Shown piece by piece: positions 54,200 through 63,871 of a stretch of DNA of 64,000 nucleotides. The position numbers and the translations under genes are program-made. The notes under the pieces are model-generated. The model was not told where the DNA came from. It did no database searches and was given only the letters and a program-made list of their open reading frames with translations. The stretch is from JAHJDS01 sp964569795 (GTDB taxonomy: Bacteria > Desulfobacterota > Desulfarculia > Desulfarculales > JAHJDS01): positions 1-64,000 of the forward strand of contig CAZMVB010000008.1 in assembly GCA_964569795.1 (NCBI GenBank), read 5' to 3'. The stretch's first letter is position 1. Each line of letters begins with the position of its first letter.

Positions 54200-55021
54200 A
54201 TGACTCGAACGTTGTCGCTGGCCTACTCCCCCTGCCCCAACGACACCTTCCTGTTTCACGCCCTGGCCCATGGCCTGGTCCGGGTGCCGGGCGTCGAGTT
54301 TACCATTGACCTGCATGACGTCGAGGTCCTGAACCAGGCCGCCCTGGCCGGACAATACGACGTGACCAAGCTGTCCTTTGCCGCCCTGGACCAGGTTCTT
54401 GGTGACTACGCCCTGCTGCGCTCGGGCGCGGCCCTGGGCCGGGGCTGCGGGCCCCTGGTCGTGGCCCGGCCCGGATTTGATCCGTCCCGTCTGGCGAACG
54501 TCAAGGTGGCCGTGCCCGGACTCATGACCACGGCCCGCCGCCTGCTTGAACTTTTTTTACAAAAAAAACCTGACGTCGTGCCCCTCGTCTTCGACCAGAT
54601 CATGCCCGCCGTGGCGGCCGGTAAATTCGAATTCGGGGTGATCATTCACGAGGGCCGGTTTACTTTTGCGGATCACGGCCTGGTCCAGGTGGTCGATCTG
54701 GGCGAGTGGTGGGAAACCGAAAAAGGGCTACCCATCCCCCTGGGCGGCATCGTCGTCCGGCGCGCCCTGGGGCCTGACCTGGGCCGGCAGATCGAACGGG
54801 CGATCCGGGACAGCGTCCTTTTCGCCCGGCGTAATCCCGAGGCCTCGGCCGATTACGTGGCCGCCCACGCCCAGGAGATGGACCCCCAGGTCACGCGGCA
54901 GCACATCGAGCTGTACGTCAATGACTTCACCGTCAATCTGGGCGACGAGGGCGAGCGGGCGGTCCGGGCCTTCCTCGGTCGGGACGGGGCGATCCCGGCT
55001 CAACCTGCCCTGTTCGTTTGA
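54200..55021 (+). CDS. mqnD: 1,4-dihydroxy-6-naphthoate synthase
   Basis: A 273-residue enzyme of the MqnA/MqnD periplasmic-binding fold that converts cyclic dehypoxanthine futalosine to 1,4-dihydroxy-6-naphthoate. The start LAYSPCPNDTFLFHAL is the MqnD signature. YDVTKLSFAAL and VAVPGLMTTARRLLELFL follow, with the key His in FGVIIHEGRFTF. Complete in length. ATG 54200 is preferred over GTG 54194 for its spacing from GGGG. It is 27 bases after mqnB. Confidence 0.93.
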   Translation: MTRTLSLAYSPCPNDTFLFHALAHGLVRVPGVEFTIDLHDVEVLNQAALAGQYDVTKLSFAALDQVLGDYALLRSGAALGRGCGPLVVARPGFDPSRLANVKVAVPGLMTTARRLLELFLQKKPDVVPLVFDQIMPAVAAGKFEFGVIIHEGRFTFADHGLVQVVDLGEWWETEKGLPIPLGGIVVRRALGPDLGRQIERAIRDSVLFARRNPEASADYVAAHAQEMDPQVTRQHIELYVNDFTVNLGDEGERAVRAFLGRDGAIPAQPALFV

Positions 55022-55130
55022 TCCATTTCCATCCAACATCCAATGGCCCTTCAATCAGCCTGACTCGTCAAGCGAGGCCGTGTCGCGGCGCAGGCGGCCC
55101 AAATTAAGTTGTAGCCACAGGGCCACAAAA

Positions 55131-55139
55131 TGGTATAGA
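55131..55139 (+). promoter_or_regulatory. extended -10 promoter of the Cys-rich peptide gene
   Basis: TGGTATAGA has the TGn extension and a TATAGA box. A TTGTAG at 55109-55114 lies 19 bases upstream. The ATG is 34 bases downstream. Confidence 0.45.
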
Positions 55140-55172
55140 TCGATTAGTCTGCCAACGCGAAGGAGGATCAAT

Positions 55173-55535
55173 ATGAAGCGGGTTGTGTTGCTGGTGGTGA
55201 TCGCCGCCCTGGTAATGATGTTTGGTATGACGCCCCTGCCCCAGGCCGCGGCCAGGCCGTTGTCTTCGAACCCGACCTACGGGCCGGCCCCCTCGGTGGC
55301 CATCGGGGGCGGTCCGGTGATGGTGGCCTATTGTCGGCTGGTCAGAAAGGTTTATCCTTGTTACCGGAATCAGCAGCGTTGCTGGCTGGCCAACAAGTGC
55401 ATTCCCTGGCGGATGTGCCGGCTGACCCCCCGGGGACGAGTGTGCACCACCACCCGAAAGTGCTGGAAGGTACGCCGGTGCAAGTTGGTCAGGGTCAGGG
55501 CGACGTGCTGGCGGACCTATCGAGTGTGCAATTAG
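55173..55535 (+). CDS. secreted, highly basic Cys-rich peptide (10 Cys)
   Basis: A 120-residue protein with a textbook ribosome binding site (AAGGAGG, 6 bases before the ATG) and a signal peptide (MKRVVLLVVIAALVMMFG to Ala-Ala-Ala, about residue 27). The mature part has ten cysteines at 54, 63, 70, 76, 82, 91, 97, 103, 112 and 119, with spacings of 6, 7 and 9, and is very rich in Arg and Lys with a few Trp. This looks like a disulfide-stabilised cationic peptide or a metal-binding envelope protein. No known family is recognised. It has its own promoter and a strong downstream hairpin, between mqnD and mqnP. Confidence 0.75.
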   Translation: MKRVVLLVVIAALVMMFGMTPLPQAAARPLSSNPTYGPAPSVAIGGGPVMVAYCRLVRKVYPCYRNQQRCWLANKCIPWRMCRLTPRGRVCTTTRKCWKVRRCKLVRVRATCWRTYRVCN

Positions 55536-55562
55536 GCTTTCGCGCAGGTCAAGCCGAGAAGA

Positions 55563-55585
55563 CCCCGGCCGGAAGCCGGCCGGGG
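55563..55585 (+). terminator. GC-rich hairpin after the Cys-rich gene
   Basis: CCCCGGCCGG (55563-55572) pairs perfectly with CCGGCCGGGG (55576-55585) around AAG. No T-run follows on the plus strand. It lies between convergent genes and may end transcription from both sides. Confidence 0.5.
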
Positions 55586-55635
55586 CTGGATCATGACCGA
55601 TTTCAAGCTGCCGCCCTATTGACGGGCGCCCGGGA

Positions 55636-56487
55636 TCAGGCCCACCACTTGTCCGCGAGCACCGCCGCCAGCAGGGCCAGGCTGACGTAGCTGTTGACCG
55701 TGAAAAAGGCGGCGTTGAGGCGGCGGAGGTCCTCGGCCGAGACCAGCCGGTGCTCGACCAGCAACAGCCCCCCGACCACGGCCAGACCCAGGTAATAGGG
55801 CCAACCCAGGCCGGACATGATCCCGGCCATCAGGAACAAGACCCAGGCCCCGGCGTGAAACAGGGACGACACGATGAGCGCCGTCCGGGGGCCCAGGCGG
55901 GCCGGGATTGAATGCAGTCCGGCCCGGCAATCGAAGTCGATGTCCTGGCAGGCGTAGATCACGTCAAAACCGGCCACCCAGCAGATCACCCCCCCGGCAA
56001 AGACCAGGATCGGCCCGGAAACCTCCCCGGCCACGGCCAGATATCCCCCCAGGGGCGCCAGGGACAGGGATGTTCCTAGAAAGACGTGGCTCAGCCAGGT
56101 GAAGCGCTTGGTCCAGGAATAACCGAGCACCACGAACAGGGCCACCGGCGACAACACCAGACAAATCAAGTTGAGGTTGGCCGCGGCCACGAAAAACAAG
56201 GCGATCGAGGCCGCCAGAAACAGGATCACCTGGCCGCGGTGCAGCTCGCCCCGGGGCAGGGCCCGGCCCCGGGTGCGTGGGTTTTGGGCGTCCAGGCCAT
56301 GATCCACCAGGCGGTTGCAGGCCATGGCCGCGCTCCGGGCCCCGACCATGGCCGCCAAAATCCACAGGGACACACCCCAGCCCGGCCAGTCGCCCGCGGC
56401 CCAAAAGGCCCCGACATAGGCCAGTGGCAGGGCGAACACGGTGTGCTCGAACTTGATCATCTCCAGGATTTTCAAGACGACCCGCAT
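55636..56487 (-). CDS. mqnP: UbiA-family prenyltransferase of menaquinone synthesis (MqnP)
   Basis: A 283-residue membrane enzyme with eight or nine hydrophobic segments. The first Asp-rich motif is NRLVDHGLDAQNPRTRGR and the second YACQDIDFDCRAGLHSIP, both needed to hold the polyprenyl diphosphate through Mg. These are UbiA/MenA features, and the location in a futalosine cluster suggests MqnP, which prenylates 1,4-dihydroxy-6-naphthoate. ATG 56487 overlaps the stop of the UbiD gene and begins MRVVLKILEMIKFEHT, a usual family start. Confidence 0.9.
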   Translation of the reverse strand: MRVVLKILEMIKFEHTVFALPLAYVGAFWAAGDWPGWGVSLWILAAMVGARSAAMACNRLVDHGLDAQNPRTRGRALPRGELHRGQVILFLAASIALFFVAAANLNLICLVLSPVALFVVLGYSWTKRFTWLSHVFLGTSLSLAPLGGYLAVAGEVSGPILVFAGGVICWVAGFDVIYACQDIDFDCRAGLHSIPARLGPRTALIVSSLFHAGAWVLFLMAGIMSGLGWPYYLGLAVVGGLLLVEHRLVSAEDLRRLNAAFFTVNSYVSLALLAAVLADKWWA

Positions 56488-57938
56488 CAGGCCAGACCCA
56501 GGCGCTTCCAGATTCGATCGATCCTGGTCTTGACGGCCGGGGCCATCTCGATCACCCCCGGCCAGTCGCGGGGGAAGCCCTCCTCGGGCCACTTGCGGGT
56601 GCAGTCCAGGCCCATCTTGCCGCCAAAGGCCGGCCGGTCCGAGGCGTGATCCAGGACGTCCAGCGGCCCCCGGGTCATCAGCGCGTCCCGCATTGGGTCC
56701 ACGTTGGCCCCCAGCCGCCAGATGACCTCGGACAGATCCTGGACGTCCACCTCGGCGTCAAAGACCCAGATCATCTTGCAGAACATCATCTGGCCCATGC
56801 CCCACAGGGCGTGCATGATTTTTGAGGCGTGGCCCGGGTAGCGCTTGTCAATGGACACCAGGCACAGGTTGTGGAACACCCCCTCGACCGGCAGGTTCAT
56901 ATCAATTATCTCGGGGAGCTGCTTCTTGATCAGGGGCAAGAAGAGCCGCTCGGTGACCTTGCCCAGGGCGGCGTCCTCCATGGGGGGGCGGCCGACGATG
57001 GTGGTGTGATAGATCGGCGCGGCCCGGCGGGTCAGGGCGGTGACGTGGAACACGGGGTACTCGTCGGCCGGCGAGTAATAGCCGGTGTGATCGCCAAAGG
57101 GGCCCTCGATCCGGCGTTCGTTGGGCTCGACGTAGCCCTCGAGGACGAGCTGGGCGTTGGCCGGGACCTCGAGATCGACGCTGACGCACTTGACCAGCTC
57201 GACCGGTTTCTTGCGCAGATAGCCGGCCAGGAGGTACTCGTCCAGGTCCTCGGGCAGGGGCGCGGTGGCGGCGTAGGTCACCGCCGGATCGGGTCCGAGG
57301 GCCACGGCCGCCTCGAGCCGTTCGCCCCGGGCCTCGGCCACCCGGAAGTGCTGGGCCCCGCCCTTGTGGGCGTGCCAGTGCATGCCGGTCTCTTTGGGCC
57401 CGAAGACCTGGAGCCGATACATGCCCACGTTCCGGCCGCCGGTCTCGGGGTGACGGGTCGTCACCAGGGGCAGGGTGATGAACGGCCCGCCGTCTCCGGG
57501 CCAGCAGGTCAGCACCGGCCAGGCGGTCAGGTCGATCTCGTCCCCGGTCAGGACCACCTCCTGACAGGGGGCCTTGGTCACCCGCTTGGGAAAGACGTCG
57601 GCCAGTCGCTTGAGCCTTGGCAGGAGTTTTATTTTCTCCAGCAGGTTCTGGGGCCGGGCCTCCTCGACCAGAAACATGATATCCGCGGCAATGGCGTCCA
57701 GGTCGTCCACCTCCAGGGCCAGCCTGGCCCGGGCAGCGGTGCCAAAGGCGTTGATCAGCACCGGCCAGCCCGAGGGCGACTTGACGCTTTCGAACAGCAG
57801 GGCCGGACCGCCGGCCTTGGTCACCCGGTCGGCGATCTCGGTGATCTCCAGGATCGGACTGACGGGCTCCCTTATCCGGCGCAGCTCGCCGGCCGCCTCG
57901 AGGCGGTCGATGAATTCATTCAGATCACGAAAGGCCAT
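56487..57938 (-). CDS. mqnL: UbiD-family decarboxylase of menaquinone synthesis (MqnL-like)
   Basis: A 483-residue prenylated-FMN-dependent decarboxylase. It begins FRDLNEFIDRLEAAGELRRI, a typical UbiD start. NVGMYRLQVFGPKETGMHWHAHKGGAQHF covers cofactor and metal binding, and EGPFGDHTGYYSP contains the catalytic Glu region. It probably removes the carboxylate of the prenylated naphthoate. The flavin prenyltransferase UbiX needed to make its cofactor is not in the window. It is between the deaminase and mqnP in a tight minus-strand operon. Confidence 0.9.
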   Translation of the reverse strand: MAFRDLNEFIDRLEAAGELRRIREPVSPILEITEIADRVTKAGGPALLFESVKSPSGWPVLINAFGTAARARLALEVDDLDAIAADIMFLVEEARPQNLLEKIKLLPRLKRLADVFPKRVTKAPCQEVVLTGDEIDLTAWPVLTCWPGDGGPFITLPLVTTRHPETGGRNVGMYRLQVFGPKETGMHWHAHKGGAQHFRVAEARGERLEAAVALGPDPAVTYAATAPLPEDLDEYLLAGYLRKKPVELVKCVSVDLEVPANAQLVLEGYVEPNERRIEGPFGDHTGYYSPADEYPVFHVTALTRRAAPIYHTTIVGRPPMEDAALGKVTERLFLPLIKKQLPEIIDMNLPVEGVFHNLCLVSIDKRYPGHASKIMHALWGMGQMMFCKMIWVFDAEVDVQDLSEVIWRLGANVDPMRDALMTRGPLDVLDHASDRPAFGGKMGLDCTRKWPEEGFPRDWPGVIEMAPAVKTRIDRIWKRLGLA

Positions 57939-57953
57939 TATTGTTCCTTTCTT

Positions 57954-59141
57954 TCAGGCCGAGGGCGACGGCCGCCCGGCCACCCAGGTCAGGCCGCCGG
58001 CGCCCCCGTTGCAGACCAGGGCCTCGATCAGGCCCCGGGGCGAGGCGGCCTGGATCGGGACGTATAGGGCCGCCGCCCGCCGGCCCAGGTGGAGCGAGCC
58101 CCGAAAGTGGCCCTGACGGAGGGCCCGGGCGGCGTAAAGTGTCGCCCCGGCCAGGACGTAAGCCGGGTCCAGGCCGGGATAGGTCTTTACGGCAAAGGCC
58201 ATCTCGTCCCAGAGGGAAAGCGTATCCACGGAGGCCAACGAGTCGGTCCCCAGGGCCGGTTCGAGCCCGGCGGCGATCATCCCCGGCCAGTCGGGCGTTT
58301 GGCCGTGAAGCCGGTGATTGCTCCGGGGGCAGAGACACACCGCCGCACCCCGCCGCCGCAACACCTCCCAGTCGGCCGGGCCGGTCTGAAGCAGGTGCAC
58401 GGCCAGGGTGAATTCATCCAGGAGGCCCAGGGAATCGAGGTAGGCCACCGGACCTTCCGCCGGCAGACCCCATTCATCAAAACTTATACCACGACTGATC
58501 AAGAAATCAGCCCAGGGACCCCGGCCGGAGAGCAAAAATTCGACTTCAGCCATTGACTCGGCCAGATGGATGGCCCACGGCCGGCCGGCCCGCCTGGTCT
58601 CGGCCTTGAGGGCGACCAGCAGGTCGGGATGGGTGGTGTGCGGGGCGTGTCCGGCCAGGGAAAGGACCAGGTCTCCTTCGGCCGGTTCGTCCGGGTCGGG
58701 CACTGGACAGGGCGAACCCAGGTACTCGCTCCACCACACCCCGCCCAGACCCGCCTGCCGGACCAGGTCGGCGGTCCAGCCCAGGGTCGAGACCTCGCCC
58801 CCGGCCGCGACCCCGGCCTCGATCAGGGCCCGGGCGGCCCGGCGGGCGGCGGCCACCAGGTCCTTTTTCGGGGTCGCCTCGCGGAGGGCGATCACCTCCC
58901 CCACCCAGGCCAGAAAGTCGCCCGCGGCCCGCACCCGGCCGTGCAGGGCGCTAAGCTCTAAATGGGTGTGGGCGTTGATCAGGCCCGGAACCAGCGCCCC
59001 CGGCCCGTGGTCCACGGATTTTTCCCGGCGAGTCGCGGTCCAGAACCCGGTCTCGATCACCCGGCCGCCCTCGACCCGGAAAAAACCGTTGGGCAGCACG
59101 GTCCAGGGATCGACCACCACCCAGGCCGCCCGGTGGATCAC
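57954..59141 (-). CDS. aminodeoxyfutalosine deaminase-like amidohydrolase
   Basis: A 395-residue metal-dependent hydrolase of the SsnA/TrzA-like amidohydrolase group. The metal site begins with NAHTHLELS and continues with AGHAPHTT, HLAES and LGTDSLASVDTLSLWDEM, giving His and Asp ligands. In futalosine clusters such enzymes deaminate aminofutalosine to futalosine. This fits the presence of mqnB. It overlaps mqnC by 4 bases and lies 15 bases before the UbiD gene. The specific substrate is inferred from context. Confidence 0.85.
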   Translation of the reverse strand: MIHRAAWVVVDPWTVLPNGFFRVEGGRVIETGFWTATRREKSVDHGPGALVPGLINAHTHLELSALHGRVRAAGDFLAWVGEVIALREATPKKDLVAAARRAARALIEAGVAAGGEVSTLGWTADLVRQAGLGGVWWSEYLGSPCPVPDPDEPAEGDLVLSLAGHAPHTTHPDLLVALKAETRRAGRPWAIHLAESMAEVEFLLSGRGPWADFLISRGISFDEWGLPAEGPVAYLDSLGLLDEFTLAVHLLQTGPADWEVLRRRGAAVCLCPRSNHRLHGQTPDWPGMIAAGLEPALGTDSLASVDTLSLWDEMAFAVKTYPGLDPAYVLAGATLYAARALRQGHFRGSLHLGRRAAALYVPIQAASPRGLIEALVCNGGAGGLTWVAGRPSPSA

Positions 59142-60229
59142 GGCCCGGCCTCGGCAGAAGTTGACCGGACCGGCGGCTCGTCCAGCAAGTTATAAAAACA
59201 GTCGCGCCGCCGGGCCTCAAAACCGGCCGTCTCGATGAGGTGGATCAGGTCCGCCTCGGACAGACGGAACCTGACACCGGCCGCGGCCACGACGTTTTCC
59301 TCGATCATGGTGCTGCCCAGGTCATTGGCCCCGAAGGCCAGGGCCACCTGGGCGATCTTCGAGCCCTGGGTGACCCAGCTGGCCTGGATATTCGGGACGT
59401 TGTCCAGGACCAGGCGGCTGACGGCTAGGGTCCGCAGGTAATCCACGGCCGTGGCCTTGGCCCGCGGCAGCCGGGTGTTCTCCGGCTGAAAGGGCCAGGG
59501 GATGAAGGCGGTGAACCCGCCGGTCTCGTCCTGCAGGTCACGGATTCTCATCAGATGCTCGATCCGGTGGGCGTCGGTCTCGACGTGGCCGAACATCATC
59601 GTCGCCGTGGTCTTGAGGCTTAAGGAGTGGGCGACACGCATTACGTCGAGCCACTGATCGGCGGTGCACTTGCCAGGCGAGATCTGACGGCGGACCTCGT
59701 CCACCAGGATCTCGGCCCCGCCGCCCGGGATGGACCCCAGGCCGGCCTCGATCAGGACCTGGAGCACGGCCTGGATCGACGTCCCCTCGCGTCCGGCCAG
59801 CCAGACGATCTCCGGGGGCGAAAAACCGTGGACGTGGACCCCGTGACGGGCGGTGATCCGTCTCAGGAGTTCCTGGAAATAATTCAGGCCCAGCTCGGGA
59901 TTGAGCCCCCCCTGTAATAAAACCTGCCGACCGCCCAGGGCCACGGTCTCCTCGATCTTGCGGTCCAGTTCATCCCAGGACAGGACGTAGCCGTCCGGAT
60001 CGCCGGGTTTCTTGTAAAAGGCGCAGAACAGGCAGCCGGACCCGCAGACGTTGGTGTAGTTGATGTTGCGGTCCACCACGTAGGTGACCATCGGCCGGGG
60101 ATGGAGCCGCCAGCGGACCTCGTCGGCCGCGACGGCCAGTTCCAGGATGTCGGCCCGGCGCAGAAGGTCCAGGGCCTCGCCTGCGCCCAGGCGCTTGCCG
60201 GCCGGACGGTCCGGGCCGGTCGCCGGCAT
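59138..60229 (-). CDS. mqnC: cyclic dehypoxanthine futalosine synthase (radical SAM)
   Basis: A 363-residue radical SAM enzyme. The cluster motif is C62-x3-C66-x2-C69 in NVCGSGCLFCAFYK, followed by VLLQGGLNPELGLNYF, GSIPGGGAEIL and TTATMMFGHVET. These are MqnC features (compare MqnE, which has EYHVVGGVNP). It forms the cyclic intermediate from dehypoxanthine futalosine. It overlaps mqnE by one base and the deaminase gene by four, all on the minus strand. Confidence 0.93.
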   Translation of the reverse strand: MPATGPDRPAGKRLGAGEALDLLRRADILELAVAADEVRWRLHPRPMVTYVVDRNINYTNVCGSGCLFCAFYKKPGDPDGYVLSWDELDRKIEETVALGGRQVLLQGGLNPELGLNYFQELLRRITARHGVHVHGFSPPEIVWLAGREGTSIQAVLQVLIEAGLGSIPGGGAEILVDEVRRQISPGKCTADQWLDVMRVAHSLSLKTTATMMFGHVETDAHRIEHLMRIRDLQDETGGFTAFIPWPFQPENTRLPRAKATAVDYLRTLAVSRLVLDNVPNIQASWVTQGSKIAQVALAFGANDLGSTMIEENVVAAAGVRFRLSEADLIHLIETAGFEARRRDCFYNLLDEPPVRSTSAEAGP

Positions 60230-61323
60230 CAGGCCGCCTCCCGGACGTCGATGGGCCGGTAAAAGGCGTCGCGCTCGACGGGCTCGAAGCCGGCCCGGCG
60301 GATCATCTCCCGCAGTTTTTCCCGGGGCAATCCCCGGGCGCTCTGGGCCCCGGCCATGTGGCTGATCTTTTCCTCGATGATCGTCCCGTCCAGGTCGTCG
60401 GCCCCGAAGGACAGGGCCACCTGGGCCAGGGGCTCGCCCAGCATGACCCAGTAGGCCTTGATGTGATCGAAGTTGTCCAGCAGCAGCCGGGCCAGGGCGG
60501 TGACCTTCAGGTCGTCGGCCGCGGTCGGGCCGCGCCGGGAGGCCAGTCGGGTGTTGGCCGGGTGAAAGCTCAGGGGAATGAAGGCCGAGAAGCCGTGGGT
60601 CTCGTCCTGGAGTTCGCGGAGCATCAGGAGATGATCGACCCGCTCCGCATCGGTCTCCAGATGACCGTAGAGCATGGTGGCGTTGGTGGTCAGACCGGCC
60701 CGGTGGGCGGCCCGCATCACCTCCAGCCAGCGCCAGTGGCTGATCTTGCGGGGGAACAGCTTGACCCTGACCCGGGGTGAAAAGACCTCGGCCCCGCCGC
60801 CGGGCATCATCTCCAGGCCGGCCTCCTTCAGGGCGGCCAGGGTCCCCTCCAGTCCCAGTCCGGATATCCGGGCCAGGTGGTCGATCTCCACGGCGGTGAA
60901 GGCCTTGATGGCCGCCCCGGGCCGCAGCCGCTTCAGGAGGCGGATCAGGTCGAGGTAATAGTCAAAGGGCAGAGCCGGGTTCACGCCGCCGACGACGTGG
61001 TATTCGGTGATCGGTTCGTCCAGGCGGTCCGTCAGGCGGCGTTCGATCTCGTCCAGGCCCAGGGTGAAGGCCCCGTCCCGGCCCTCGTCCCGGGCAAAGG
61101 CGCAGAAGGCGCATTTGTTCTGGCAGACGTTGGTGTAGTTGAGGTGCTGGTTATAGACGAAGAAGACCCGGCGGCCGTGCCGCTGGCGGCGCACGGTATC
61201 GGCCAGGCGGCCGACGGCGACCAGGTCAATGGCGTTGAGGATGGCCAGGCCGTCGTTGCGGTCGAGTCTCTGGTGGTTGTTGACCTTTTCGGCCGCGGTT
61301 TGCAACCCGCTGTTTTTTGTCAA
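60229..61323 (-). CDS. mqnE: aminofutalosine synthase (radical SAM)
   Basis: A 364-residue radical SAM enzyme that joins SAM to 3-(1-carboxyvinyl)oxybenzoate and makes aminofutalosine. The motif C67-x3-C71-x2-C74 lies in NVCQNKCAFCAFARD; EYHVVGGVNPALPFDYY, MMPGGGAEVFSPRVR and TTNATMLYGHLET follow. The start is TTG 61323, supported by GGAGGG 8 bases upstream. It is the first gene of the mqnE-mqnC-deaminase-ubiD-mqnP operon. Its promoter carries two inverted repeats. Confidence 0.93.
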   Translation of the reverse strand: MTKNSGLQTAAEKVNNHQRLDRNDGLAILNAIDLVAVGRLADTVRRQRHGRRVFFVYNQHLNYTNVCQNKCAFCAFARDEGRDGAFTLGLDEIERRLTDRLDEPITEYHVVGGVNPALPFDYYLDLIRLLKRLRPGAAIKAFTAVEIDHLARISGLGLEGTLAALKEAGLEMMPGGGAEVFSPRVRVKLFPRKISHWRWLEVMRAAHRAGLTTNATMLYGHLETDAERVDHLLMLRELQDETHGFSAFIPLSFHPANTRLASRRGPTAADDLKVTALARLLLDNFDHIKAYWVMLGEPLAQVALSFGADDLDGTIIEEKISHMAGAQSARGLPREKLREMIRRAGFEPVERDAFYRPIDVREAA

Positions 61324-61327
61324 GTTT

Positions 61328-61343
61328 ATGACCCTCCGCTCAT
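61328..61343. promoter_or_regulatory. mqnE operator-like dyad, copy 1
   Basis: ATGACC-CTCC-GCTCAT, one base off a perfect dyad. On the minus strand it contains the mqnE ribosome binding site GGAGGG. It matches copy 2 at 14 of 16 bases. Confidence 0.55.
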
Positions 61344-61361
61344 TTATTATTAGTTGGTATT

Positions 61362-61367
61362 ATTATA
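61362..61367 (-). promoter_or_regulatory. -10 box of the mqnE operon
   Basis: TATAAT on the minus strand. The expected -35 position (61390-61385) falls at the edge of operator copy 2, so a bound regulator would block RNA polymerase. Confidence 0.5.
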
Positions 61368-61385
61368 TTTTTTTGCATTCATAAT

Positions 61386-61401
61386 ATGACCCACCGGTCA
61401 T
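61386..61401. promoter_or_regulatory. mqnE operator-like dyad, copy 2
   Basis: ATGACC-CACC-GGTCAT is a perfect 6-bp dyad with a 4-base spacer, typical in size for a TetR-family site. Confidence 0.6.
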
Positions 61402-61484
61402 TATATGCCTCATTCCGAGCGGGAACGCAAGTGTTTTGTCCATCGGCCCGGGCCCGGGACGGACGGACGTCGGCAATTTTTTTC

Positions 61485-61513
61485 TTGACACCAGGCTATT
61501 CAGGACTTATAAA
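61485..61513 (+). promoter_or_regulatory. strong sigma-70-like promoter of the EF-G gene
   Basis: TTGACA (61485-61490), exactly 17 bases, and TATAAA (61508-61513). This is the best consensus promoter in the window. Confidence 0.75.
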
Positions 61514-61540
61514 AGATGATTACGTTTTGGGCGTGGCTGA

Positions 61541-61703
61541 CGCGGCGGGAAGACCGCCGCAGGGTCACCGCGCCCCACGGACGCGGTAACCTGAAAAACA
61601 CGGCAACGTACGGCGACCGCCACCCGCGGTCGCCTTACTTTAAGGGCGGTCGAGACCTCGGCCGCCGAGGATCAAGAAGCGGGGTCGCCGGCGCGGCCCC
61701 GTC
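61541..61703 (+). promoter_or_regulatory. structured 5' leader of the EF-G gene
   Basis: Successive hairpins can be drawn. GCGGCGG/CCGCCGC around GAAGA (about 61541-61559) comes first. GGTCACCGCG/CGCGGTAACC (about 61562-61591) has one mismatch. GGCGACCG/CGGTCGCC (about 61613-61635) is followed by TTACTTT. A last GC-rich stem lies before the ribosome binding site. The third could act as a weak terminator. No known riboswitch class is recognised. Confidence 0.45.
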
Positions 61704-61722
61704 CTGATAAGGAAACAAAGAG

Positions 61723-63807
<2,085 letters not shown>

Positions 63808-63871
63808 TCCTTACGGCCGCTTAGACCCGCCCCATTCAGCCCGGGCAGGACCGGGAACATGCCCCCCCGGA

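Larger units (their letters stand above)
61324..61722. other. 399-bp divergent regulatory region of mqnE and fusA
   Basis: No gene is supported. Leftward: paired operators, a -10 box and the mqnE ribosome binding site. Rightward: a strong promoter at 61485-61513 and about 200 bases of GC-rich structured leader before the EF-G gene. The AT-rich patch 61342-61410 contrasts with the rest. Confidence 0.65.
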
